This document shows, piece after piece, positions 18,123 to 25,637 of a stretch of DNA of 64,000 nucleotides. The notes below the pieces were generated by a model. That model had not been told where the DNA came from and did not search any database. It saw only the letters and a list, made by a program, of their open reading frames with translations. Made by a program: the position numbers and the translations under genes. Source of the stretch: Paenibacillus sp. S150. Its GTDB lineage: Bacteria; Bacillota; Bacilli; Paenibacillales; Paenibacillaceae. The stretch is taken from positions 1 to 64,000 of the forward strand of contig NZ_JACBYI010000009.1 of the NCBI RefSeq assembly GCF_019352175.1, written 5' to 3'. The first letter of the stretch is position 1. Every line of letters begins with the position of its first letter.

Positions 18123-18540
18123 CGGCAAGCCAGGACAGCCTAAATTGCACCGGGCACAGCAACATCCAGCTTACCGCTGCAGGCTTATGACTCCATCCGA
18201 CAGATGAAGCCGAGCCGATCGTTTTTGAACATAAGATGCCGGAACAGGAGCCTGTGCCATTCGCCATATTGCAACGGATACTGCCTGCACGGAGGATTTA
18301 TCGACTTTCTCAGACAATGCCATGCCGTTCCGATATTTCTCGGGAAATATTGCACAAGCGGATGACGAAGTGTCGAGAAGCCGCGTTTTTTGGTTTGAGA
18401 TTGCCTGGGAGCCCATGTCAGCAGCGCAGGTTTCAACTGGATTTCCATTATAGCTTGTGAGAGAAGCTTCCCATGGCAGAGCTGCATTAATGCTTCACCG
18501 CAAACTAATTCAGATTTATCCAAGAGGAGGACTAATCAAA
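18123..18540. other. 418-bp purN-purH spacer
   Basis: No gene is supportable here. It contains a small inverted repeat (GATATTTCTC/GGGAAATATT, ~18330-18353) and a ribosome site AGAGGAGG for purH at its end. Short frames on both strands lack ribosome sites. There is no strong terminator, so purH and purD are probably still read from the upstream promoter, but an internal promoter cannot be excluded. Confidence 0.5.
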
Positions 18541-20088
18541 GTGAGTATCAAAAGAGCGCTGGTCAGCGTATCGGACAAACAGGGCATCGTGGATTTTTGC
18601 CGCGAGTTGTCCGCATTGGGCGTAGAAATCATCTCCACAGGCGGCACTAGCAGCCTTTTGGCCAAAGAAGGCGTGCCGGTCATCGGCATTTCCGATGTGA
18701 CAGGGTTCCCGGAAATTATGGACGGACGCGTTAAAACGCTGCATCCCGCCGTACACAGCGGCCTTTTGGCGGTTCGTGACAACGAGGAGCATACGCGGCA
18801 GATGCAGGAGCTGGGTCTGGACTATATTGATCTGGTAGTAGTTAATTTGTATCCGTTCGCGGAGACGATTGCCAAACCGGATGTGTCTTATGAGGAAGCC
18901 ATCGAAAACATCGATATCGGCGGACCCACCATGCTGCGTTCAGCCGCGAAGAATCATGCTTTTGTCAGTGTGGTTGTAGATGCTGCCGATTATGCCGCTG
19001 TGCTTGAAGAAGTGCGGGCGGGCGGAGATACTTCGCTGGAAACCCGCAAACGCCTTGCGGCAAAAGTGTTCCGCCACACGGCGGCTTATGATGCGCTGAT
19101 TTCCGATTATCTGGCTAACGTTACCGGCGAGCCGCTGCCGGAGCGCTATACTGTAACTTACGAGAAGATTCAGAATTTGCGTTACGGGGAGAATCCGCAC
19201 CAGAAAGCAGCCTTCTACCGCAAGCCTCTGGCTGCGCAGGATACCCTGACGGCAGCAGAGCAGCTGCACGGCAAAGAGCTGTCCTACAATAACATCAACG
19301 ATGCCAACGCGGCACTGCAGATTGTGAAGGAATTTGAAGAACCGGCTGTTGTTGCAGTTAAGCATATGAATCCTTGCGGTGTCGGCGTAGGGGCAAGTGT
19401 ATATGAGGCTTATCAAAAAGCCTACAACGCCGATCCGACCTCTATCTTTGGCGGGATTGTGGCCGCGAACCGGATCATCGATGCGGATACAGCGAATATG
19501 CTGAAGGATATTTTCCTGGAAATCGTACTGGCCCCGGGGTTTTCAGAAGAAGCACTGGACATTCTCACGAAGAAAAAGAATATCCGTCTGCTCAAGCTCG
19601 GCAATCTCAGCACTGCTGCTGCCCGCAAATCCAGTTATGTGGTGACCTCCATTGAAGGCGGCATGGTGGTACAGGAGAGCGATGTGCATTCCGTCAATCC
19701 TGAAGAGCTGAAGGTTGTGACAGACCGCCAGCCTACAGAGGAAGAATTGAAGCAGCTGCTGTTCGGCTGGAAGGTCGTGAAGCATGTGAAGTCCAACGCC
19801 ATCGTGCTGGCTGCGGATGATATGACGGTAGGGGTGGGTGCCGGACAGATGAACCGTGTCGGTGCGGCCAAGATTGCCATTGAACAGGCCGGAGAGAAGT
19901 CCAAAGGCGCTGTGCTGGCATCCGATGCCTTCTTCCCGATGGGGGATACCCTGGAGATGGCGGCAAAGGCTGGAATTACCGCGGTTATTCAGCCGGGAGG
20001 CTCCATCAAGGACGAAGAGTCGATTAAGGTCGCCAATGAATATGGTATTGCCATGGTCTTTACCGGCGTTCGCCATTTCAAACACTAG
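18541..20088 (+). CDS. purH: bifunctional AICAR formyltransferase / IMP cyclohydrolase
   Basis: The 515-residue enzyme performs the last two steps to IMP. The N-terminal IMP cyclohydrolase domain (MGS fold) begins [16 protein letters not shown] and includes [10 protein letters not shown]. The transformylase domain follows from ~residue 200, with [25 protein letters not shown] and the late motif [20 protein letters not shown] (split here to its ends). The GTG at 18541 behind AGAGGAGGAC matches the family start; the longer upstream frame is not supported. Confidence 0.96.
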   Translation: MSIKRALVSVSDKQGIVDFCRELSALGVEIISTGGTSSLLAKEGVPVIGISDVTGFPEIMDGRVKTLHPAVHSGLLAVRDNEEHTRQMQELGLDYIDLVVVNLYPFAETIAKPDVSYEEAIENIDIGGPTMLRSAAKNHAFVSVVVDAADYAAVLEEVRAGGDTSLETRKRLAAKVFRHTAAYDALISDYLANVTGEPLPERYTVTYEKIQNLRYGENPHQKAAFYRKPLAAQDTLTAAEQLHGKELSYNNINDANAALQIVKEFEEPAVVAVKHMNPCGVGVGASVYEAYQKAYNADPTSIFGGIVAANRIIDADTANMLKDIFLEIVLAPGFSEEALDILTKKKNIRLLKLGNLSTAAARKSSYVVTSIEGGMVVQESDVHSVNPEELKVVTDRQPTEEELKQLLFGWKVVKHVKSNAIVLAADDMTVGVGAGQMNRVGAAKIAIEQAGEKSKGAVLASDAFFPMGDTLEMAAKAGITAVIQPGGSIKDEESIKVANEYGIAMVFTGVRHFKH

Positions 20089-20105
20089 AACGCTGGGAGG
20101 GCTTC

Positions 20106-21377
20106 ATGTCTATGGATATTTTAGTTGTAGGCGGCGGTGGCCGGGAGCATGCAATTATCTGGAGCCTGTCCCGCAGCTCCAAAGCCGGTAAAATCTACTG
20201 TGCACCCGGCAACGCCGGGATTGCGCAGCTCGCGGAATGCGTGCCGATCGGCGTGTTCGAATTCGATAAGCTGACCGCATTTGCCGAAGAAAAGAAGATC
20301 GACTATGTCGTCATCGGACCGGATGATCCGCTGGCGGCAGGCATAGTCGATGCGTTTGAAGCGCATAATATTGCTGTATTCGGCCCGCGCAGGAATGCGG
20401 CGGAAATTGAAGGCAGCAAGACCTTTATGAAGGACCTGCTGCATAAATACAGTATTCCTACCGCAGCTTATGAGAAGTTCAGCGATTATGAAGCGGCGCT
20501 GGCGTATTTGCGCAGCCAGGGGCTGCCGATTGTAATCAAGGCGGACGGGCTGGCGGCAGGCAAGGGTGTAACCGTAGCCTATTCGCGCGAAGAAGCGGAG
20601 CTTGCCCTGCGGAATATCATGGTGACCAAGGTATTCGGGGAAGCCGGCGCCCAGGTTGTCATCGAGGAGTTTCTTGCCGGACAGGAAATGTCGATTCTCG
20701 CCTTTGTCGATGGAGAGACTGTGCGTCCGATGGCCGCTGCCCAGGACCATAAGCCTGTGTTTGACGGAGACAAAGGACCCAACACCGGCGGAATGGGCAC
20801 CTATTCGCCTCTGCCGCATATTGACGATGACATTGTACAGGAAGCAGTGGAGACCATAATTAAGCCAACCGCCCGGGCGATGGTGGCTGAAGGCCGTCCA
20901 TTCAGCGGCGTATTGTTTGCCGGACTGATGATCTCGCCGGACGGCAAGCCGAAGACCATTGAATTCAACGCCCGGTTTGGCGATCCCGAGACACAGGTCG
21001 TTCTTCCGAGGCTGAAGAGCGACCTGCTGGAGATTTTCCTCGCTGTCACCGAGGGCAGGCTGGCGGATATCGACATCGAATGGAGCGGGGATGCGGCGGT
21101 ATGCGTAGTCTTGGCTTCTGAAGGTTATCCCGGACCGTATCCCAAGGGAGTGCCGATCTCCGGTCTTGAAGACAGTTCAAATGAACTGGTTTTTCATGCC
21201 GGAACCGCGCGTGCTGAAGACGGGACCTGGGTGACGAACGGCGGGCGGGTGCTTGGGGTTGTCGGCATGGGTGCAAGCATTGCCGAAGCGCGTTCAGCGG
21301 CCTATGACACCGCGGCGAGAATTTCATTTCCCGGAATGCACAGCCGCAGCGATATCGCCATGAAGGCACTTGTCTGA
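20106..21377 (+). CDS. purD: phosphoribosylamine-glycine ligase (GAR synthetase)
   Basis: A 423-residue ATP-grasp ligase that forms GAR from phosphoribosylamine, glycine and ATP. It opens MDILVVGGGGREHAI. ATP-grasp elements include KADGLAAGKGVTVA (~residues 145-158), AAQDHKPVFDGDKGPNTGGMG (~214-234) and EFNARFGDPETQVVLPRL (~287-304). TGGGAGGG precedes it, 17 bp after purH. It is the last gene of the operon. Confidence 0.96.
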   Translation: MSMDILVVGGGGREHAIIWSLSRSSKAGKIYCAPGNAGIAQLAECVPIGVFEFDKLTAFAEEKKIDYVVIGPDDPLAAGIVDAFEAHNIAVFGPRRNAAEIEGSKTFMKDLLHKYSIPTAAYEKFSDYEAALAYLRSQGLPIVIKADGLAAGKGVTVAYSREEAELALRNIMVTKVFGEAGAQVVIEEFLAGQEMSILAFVDGETVRPMAAAQDHKPVFDGDKGPNTGGMGTYSPLPHIDDDIVQEAVETIIKPTARAMVAEGRPFSGVLFAGLMISPDGKPKTIEFNARFGDPETQVVLPRLKSDLLEIFLAVTEGRLADIDIEWSGDAAVCVVLASEGYPGPYPKGVPISGLEDSSNELVFHAGTARAEDGTWVTNGGRVLGVVGMGASIAEARSAAYDTAARISFPGMHSRSDIAMKALV

Positions 21378-21430
21378 GGACAAAGAACTGTATTACAGCA
21401 ATTTTTTACGCTATTAGTCCTAAAAAAGGA

Positions 21431-21459
21431 CTGACAAGTGATAGAAGAAGTGCTATAAT
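21431..21459 (+). promoter_or_regulatory. strong sigma-A promoter after purD
   Basis: CTGACA (21431-21436) and a perfect TATAAT (21454-21459) are separated by exactly 17 bp. The predicted start is near 21466. It lies ~55 bp after purD and ~170 bp before the SEC-C gene. Confidence 0.75.
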
Positions 21460-21465
21460 ACAACT

Positions 21466-21531
21466 CGTACGGGGGAAAATGTGCGGATATATACAGATAG
21501 AGGGTCTTTCCTTTCAGGAAAGGCCTTTTTT
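21466..21531 (+). ncRNA. candidate ~66-nt small RNA or attenuated leader
   Basis: Transcription from the promoter at 21431 would meet a 10-bp hairpin (GGTCTTTCCT/AGGAAAGGCC, one T-G pair) at 21503-21525 followed by six T. This gives an RNA of about 66 nt with a 37-nt unpaired 5' part. There is no start codon with a ribosome site inside it. It may be a free small RNA, or a leader that controls read-through into the SEC-C gene. The same hairpin could also serve as the pur operon terminator. Confidence 0.55.
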
Positions 21532-21675
21532 AAAATTATGAGAATTGATATGCTTCACACCATAAATTATTCTTCTGATTCTTGCAGAAACGGCCCCGTC
21601 CTTTGATATCTCTAATACTTAAATAGCGATGCGCTCATGCCAATGGTTTGTTACAGATTTAAGGGGGAATTACTT

Positions 21676-22989
21676 TTGAGTAAGGTTGGAAGAAATGACT
21701 TGTGCCCATGCGGAAGCGGGAAAAAATATAAGAAATGCTGCCTGGATAAGGAAAATTCTGTTGTGGAATCCATATTGCGGCTGGTAACAACGGAGGAGGC
21801 AGCCGCGCAAGAGACGGCAGCCGTTCTGCCGGAAATGAAGCTGCCGGACCAGGAGGCTGCGATTCGGCCGGAGAGCAAGCTTACCTTGACCAAGCTGAAA
21901 AAGATGGTGTCGCGTGAAATGAATTGGGAGCATCCGGCCCATGAGCAGCTGGCCTTGCAGCTTATCGAGAGCATGAGGAACCAGTATGAGCGGGAGCTGA
22001 TCTTTGAAGCTCTGGTGCTGTGGAATGGCTATTCCCGCCAGAACAGACCTGCAGTGAAGAAAACAGGCTCATTCTGTGCGGCTATTGAGTATCTGCTGTC
22101 CGAGGAATATGGCTTCAATATTTCGCAGGCTGAGCTTGCCGGCAAATATGAGGTTACGGCCGCTACGATTTCACGCAAGGTAAAAGAAATGCTTAACTAT
22201 ATCGAGGAGTACGGCATGGGCGGCGAGGCAGACGAGCTTCTGACGCTGAACGGCCCGGGCACGCCCAAGGACAAGGCTCAGGCTCTGCTGTACAAGGCCA
22301 TGGAAGCGACTTCTTCGAAACGGAGAATTCAGCTGGCGGAAACAGCGCTGGAAATGTATCCCGACAGCTCGGATGCTTATCTTATCCTGGCTGAGGAATC
22401 GGAGAATGAACATGACGCGCGGGCTTATCTCAAGGCGGGAATTGCTGCAGGGGAACGTGAGCTGGGGGAATTGTTTTTTGAGAGGAATAAAGGGTACTTC
22501 TGGGATCTTCACGAGACCCGCCCATACATCCGGATTTGTAAAAGCTATGCCGAATCCTGCTGGTTCGGCGGGAATGCCGAAGAAGCCGCGCAGATTCTGG
22601 AGCATATCCTGGAGCTGAATACGGAAGACAATACCGGTGCTCGCTACCTGCTCGCCGCTGTGTACCTGTACAGCAACCAGTTGGAGCAGGCAGAGCAGGT
22701 GCTGGAGAAGTATGGCAAGGATGATGCCGCCGCCGCTTTTTCCTATGACCGGATCATTCTGGAGTACAAGAAAAACGGAATCACCTCCCAGCTCAAAATG
22801 CTGTACCGCGTGGCGCGGGGAGTGAACAAGCATGTGCCCGATTATCTGCTGGGCGTGAAGCGCCTGCCGCATAACCTCCCTGATTTTGTCGGAATGGGTG
22901 ATTTCAATGAAGCGATCGAATATGTTATTATGCACTCCCGTTTATGGGCGAGCGTGCCGGATCTGCTCAAGTGGATGCTGAAGCAATAG
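21676..22989 (+). CDS. SEC-C motif protein with TPR-like region
   Basis: The N-terminus [21 protein letters not shown] is a SEC-C zinc-binding motif (CxCx8CC) of the kind at the end of SecA. After it come ~90 variable residues and an HTH-like segment ([21 protein letters not shown], ~residues 160-180). A helical repeat region then runs to the end (437 residues) and resembles tetratricopeptide repeats. The TTG at 21676, 6 bp after AAGGGGGAA, is preferred over an ATG at 21637 that has no ribosome site. Function is unknown; the HTH suggests nucleic-acid binding. Confidence 0.75.
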   Translation: MSKVGRNDLCPCGSGKKYKKCCLDKENSVVESILRLVTTEEAAAQETAAVLPEMKLPDQEAAIRPESKLTLTKLKKMVSREMNWEHPAHEQLALQLIESMRNQYERELIFEALVLWNGYSRQNRPAVKKTGSFCAAIEYLLSEEYGFNISQAELAGKYEVTAATISRKVKEMLNYIEEYGMGGEADELLTLNGPGTPKDKAQALLYKAMEATSSKRRIQLAETALEMYPDSSDAYLILAEESENEHDARAYLKAGIAAGERELGELFFERNKGYFWDLHETRPYIRICKSYAESCWFGGNAEEAAQILEHILELNTEDNTGARYLLAAVYLYSNQLEQAEQVLEKYGKDDAAAAFSYDRIILEYKKNGITSQLKMLYRVARGVNKHVPDYLLGVKRLPHNLPDFVGMGDFNEAIEYVIMHSRLWASVPDLLKWMLKQ

Positions 22990-23010
22990 GGAAAAACGTT
23001 TTAAATACGG

Positions 23011-23041
23011 ATCACAGCCGGCTGCGGCTGTGATTTTTTTG
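23011..23041 (+). terminator. terminator after SEC-C gene
   Basis: A perfect 10-bp stem ATCACAGCCG/CGGCTGTGAT closes a 4-nt loop and is followed by seven T. Confidence 0.88.
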
Positions 23042-23119
23042 CTTTTATAGCTAAATTCCACGCGAAAAATAGCGAATTATATACCATTATGCAGAAAAAA
23101 GAAGAACGAAAAAAAAGAA

Positions 23120-23148
23120 TTGACCTGGACAGAAATCGTGGTTATATT
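23120..23148 (+). promoter_or_regulatory. promoter of the RRNPP regulator-peptide cassette
   Basis: TTGACC (23120-23125) and TATATT (23143-23148) are spaced by 17 bp, a near-consensus sigma-A promoter. The start point would be at about 23155, inside the inverted repeat described next. It is ~80 bp upstream of the regulator start codon. Confidence 0.75.
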
Positions 23149-23176
23149 TGTAATATATTAGAATATATTATCAAAT
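23146..23176. promoter_or_regulatory. inverted-repeat operator over the transcription start
   Basis: A perfect 9-bp inverted repeat, TAATATATT-AG-AATATATTA (23151-23170), is extended by outer arms ATTTG and CAAAT with one extra base on the right. It overlaps the -10 element and the predicted start site. The position predicts repression when bound. The adjacent HTH regulator is the obvious candidate ligand, which would make the circuit autoregulatory. Confidence 0.65.
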
Positions 23177-23235
23177 GCTAGCGAAGCTGCGGCGGGGATT
23201 TCGGCATTGTGAAGCGTTTCTAAGGGGTGGTTTCT

Positions 23236-24645
23236 TTGAACCATGCAACTACGATTCGCACCGAGCTGGAGAGTTTTATCGAACGCGAGGCTCTGAGCTT
23301 CAGCCAGTTGGGAAGGCTGGCGGGACTCAACGCTGGTACGGTGAGCTCCATTATGAAAGGCAACCGGATTATGGCCGTCGATCAATTGGACCGGATGACT
23401 GCAGTGCTGGGACACGATCAAGGTCACTTTTACGAGCAGTACATTCAGGAATGTATGGTTGAAGCCGTACCGAATTGGCGCAGAGTCAAGCCCTTTTTAT
23501 ACCGCTGTGCAGAGCTGGACAAGCTGAATTGCATCAAGCAGATCCTGCCGCTGCTGTTGGATAATCTGACCTATTCTCCGTTGCTGTTTGAAGTTGCCGA
23601 GGATTTTTTTACCGAAGGCAAGCACGCTGCGGCCGCTCTGCTCTATGAGAGTGTAGCCCTCAGCGAGCGAAGGCAGCATTCAGAACGGCTGGCCTTTTGC
23701 CAGTACCGCCTGTTTACGCTCCGGCTAAGCGATAATCAGGAGGACAATCTCCAGTGTGCGCTCCAGTTTGAGCCTTTTGTGGACAGGCTTGACGAGATAG
23801 ACCAGCTTGATGCGTTAAGGGATCTGGCTAATACGTACCGTTCGCTGAGACGCTGGGACAAGGTGGAACGGATAGCCGAGGAGATGGGACGACTGGCTGA
23901 AATCCAGCTGGCCGCTCCAAGCCAGCCTTCCAGAGCAAGGGAGGAGTCCTGCAAGAAGCCAAAGAAGCCGTTGTTTGTATATTTGGCCTTCTCTTATCTG
24001 CTTCGTGGAAGCGTCTGTAATGCCAGGGGCGATCATGAGCAAGAGCTGCAATATACATACGCCTATCAAGACTTGAGTTGGGTCAAGGAAACTGACGAGG
24101 AAACCTTGCATTGGCTGACGCTGTATAAAGGATGGGCAGAGGCAAACATGTATGTGTCCAAGCTGATGCGCGGGGATGAAAGCGTGCTTGCCGATTACGT
24201 AGCCTATATCGAACAGAACAAGGACGAACTCCTGGTTGGCTTATTAAACATTACAGAGGCGGCCAATCTGTTTGATCTCAATGTGGATCACATCCTGCAG
24301 TTTTTTGACTCCGAAATCAATGGCTATATGCAGATCAGGCATCAGGAGGCTGTGGGTGTATATACGAAGCAAGTGGTCTCCGAGCAGCATGCCCGTTTTC
24401 TGTATGGGGTTGCCCATTATTATCTGCGGCAAGGCCTGTACCTGATGGGTTTTGAATACTTATTGGCCAGTCTGTCCACATCATCGCTGATCAATAATGA
24501 AACTCGTATTCTTACCTGTGTGAGATTATTCGAGAAATACAGAGCGCTGGCATCCCAAGAAACGCAAAATAGATATCAGAACCTATTAAAAGAGGAGGAA
24601 GAAGAACATGAAAAGAAAATTGGCATCCCTGTTGGTCGCAGTTAG
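23236..24645 (+). CDS. RRNPP-type HTH-TPR quorum-sensing regulator
   Basis: The 469-residue protein has an N-terminal Xre-type helix-turn-helix (~residues 20-60, FSQLGRLAGLNAGTVSSIMK then QLDRMTAVLG). A long all-helical C-terminus looks like degenerate TPRs. This is the architecture of peptide-sensing PlcR, NprR and AimR regulators. It is longer than AimR (~390) and PlcR (~285). The start is TTG 23236, six bases after AAGGGGTGG; the GTG at 23227 lies inside that ribosome site. The 3' end overlaps a small secreted peptide gene by 38 bp in another frame. Peptide binding is inferred from architecture and neighbour. Confidence 0.85.
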   Translation: MNHATTIRTELESFIEREALSFSQLGRLAGLNAGTVSSIMKGNRIMAVDQLDRMTAVLGHDQGHFYEQYIQECMVEAVPNWRRVKPFLYRCAELDKLNCIKQILPLLLDNLTYSPLLFEVAEDFFTEGKHAAAALLYESVALSERRQHSERLAFCQYRLFTLRLSDNQEDNLQCALQFEPFVDRLDEIDQLDALRDLANTYRSLRRWDKVERIAEEMGRLAEIQLAAPSQPSRAREESCKKPKKPLFVYLAFSYLLRGSVCNARGDHEQELQYTYAYQDLSWVKETDEETLHWLTLYKGWAEANMYVSKLMRGDESVLADYVAYIEQNKDELLVGLLNITEAANLFDLNVDHILQFFDSEINGYMQIRHQEAVGVYTKQVVSEQHARFLYGVAHYYLRQGLYLMGFEYLLASLSTSSLINNETRILTCVRLFEKYRALASQETQNRYQNLLKEEEEEHEKKIGIPVGRS

Positions 24646-24727
24646 CTTTGCCCTGGTGCTGGTTATTCCAATTTCTGCAGCAGTGAATCATTCCTTCAGC
24701 ATTGCGGCTGACTTTCATGGGGGTTAA
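24608..24727 (+). CDS. signalling pro-peptide (39 residues), partner of the upstream regulator
   Basis: A 39-codon gene starts inside the end of the regulator gene behind AGAGGAGGAAGAAGAAC, an excellent ribosome site. The product has a basic start (MKRKLAS), a hydrophobic core LLVAVSFALVLVIPI and a signal-peptidase-like ISAA site. It leaves a 14-residue tail, VNHSFSIAADFHGG. Small gene, Sec signal and a short C-terminal tail directly after an RRNPP regulator is the pattern of PapR, NprX, Phr and AimP. The mature pheromone is probably the last 5-9 residues, for example within SIAADFHGG; that is inference. The overlap ensures coordinated translation. Confidence 0.8.
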   Translation: MKRKLASLLVAVSFALVLVIPISAAVNHSFSIAADFHGG

Positions 24728-24764
24728 TCTATCACTATAGTTCTGGAGTTAACAATATACTTGG

Positions 24765-24804
24765 AATAAGACCAGTCCTTGGCTGGTCTTATTAGAATTT
24801 TTTT
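24765..24804 (+). terminator. terminator of the regulator-peptide cassette
   Basis: A perfect 11-bp stem AATAAGACCAG/CTGGTCTTATT closes a 7-nt loop and is followed by AGAA and seven T. It closes the two-gene transcript 37 bp after the peptide gene. Confidence 0.9.
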
Positions 24805-24877
24805 CTAAATTATCAAAAAAAATTTTCACCCTGAAAAAGACATAGCCCTCTAAAATACTAAAAGAGGAGGGATAAGA

Positions 24878-25135
24878 GTGAGAGAAGAAGACTGTCTGAA
24901 ACAAATTTTAGAGCAAGCCCGGCAAGATCTGAATAACCTGCAATATCAGTACGACCTGGATCATCCAGCCGTGCTTCATCAATCGATGGTACTCGACGAA
25001 CTGATTAATCAATACACCCGGAGCAACGTTATCCAAGTGAAAAAAAGATCAGCAGCAGCCGGAGGGCGGCTGGCCGCCGAGGAGCTATGGCCAACCCGTT
25101 CACAGCTGTATCGCACCGCAAACTCCGCATCATAA
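24878..25135 (+). CDS. Spo0E-family aspartyl-phosphate phosphatase
   Basis: An 85-residue protein whose segment HQSMVLDELINQYTR (~residues 32-46) follows the Spo0E signature S-x2-LD-x-LI-x2-Y, with the preceding helix DLNNLQYQYDLDHPAV. Spo0E, YisI and YnzD dephosphorylate Spo0A~P and so delay sporulation. The GTG start follows AGAGGAGGGATAAGA. It is the first gene after the quorum-sensing cassette's terminator and has its own upstream region, so a regulatory link to the pheromone is possible but not shown. Confidence 0.75.
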   Translation: MREEDCLKQILEQARQDLNNLQYQYDLDHPAVLHQSMVLDELINQYTRSNVIQVKKRSAAAGGRLAAEELWPTRSQLYRTANSAS

Positions 25136-25337
25136 AAACGGAGGAAGAGCCACTCTACGCACTACATAGCCTTCTTAATCATTGACCCTAGATGCACCAG
25201 CATATTTGAATTGTAATTGAATGGAATAGCAGGGCGTTAACGCTGCGGCATTTATTTTGGGTAACAGCGAATAGAATGACTGCGATCGTGTAACGCCTCC
25301 TGTTATTGCATTAACCTCCCCCAACCCCCTATTAAAC

Positions 25338-25500
25338 CTGTAAACGACTGCCTATAATACTATTTGATACAAAACCTGACATGATATGAGCGGAAATTAT
25401 TATAAAATAGTAAGAAATTCAGAATATAGGCTATAAAACAGGCGTTTACATAGATAAACGTTTGTTTAAATATGTTATTTTCGTAAAATACCTGACATGG
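25338..25500. promoter_or_regulatory. duplicated composite motif upstream of the chemoreceptor gene
   Basis: TAAACG followed 34-36 bp later by CCTGACATG occurs twice (25341/25375 and 25455/25491). In addition TGTAAACG (25339-25346) is mirrored by CGTTTACA (25443-25450). The repeated spacing suggests two copies of a binding region or a duplicated leader. I do not recognise the regulator. The remainder of the 502-bp spacer 25136-25637 is AT-rich without a gene. Confidence 0.45.
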
Positions 25501-25637
25501 ACACAGTTAATTCACAGCTCCGAGTGAAACGTTAAAGGGATAAAGAGTTTTTTTGAAGAAATAAGTCGAAACAAAGAGAGTTTATATAGAGATACAATGT
25601 GATGCCGGTTAATTAATTTTGAAGGCGGGGGAGCCCT

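Noticed and set aside
18171..18416. Minus-strand 81-codon frame in the purN-purH gap
   Set aside because: It has no ribosome site and no recognisable domain, and its frame carries no coding signal I can defend.
25338..25460. CcpA cre sites upstream of the chemoreceptor
   Set aside because: TGTAAACG looks like half of a cre site, but each full candidate has two or more mismatches at conserved positions, so only the repeated motif is reported.
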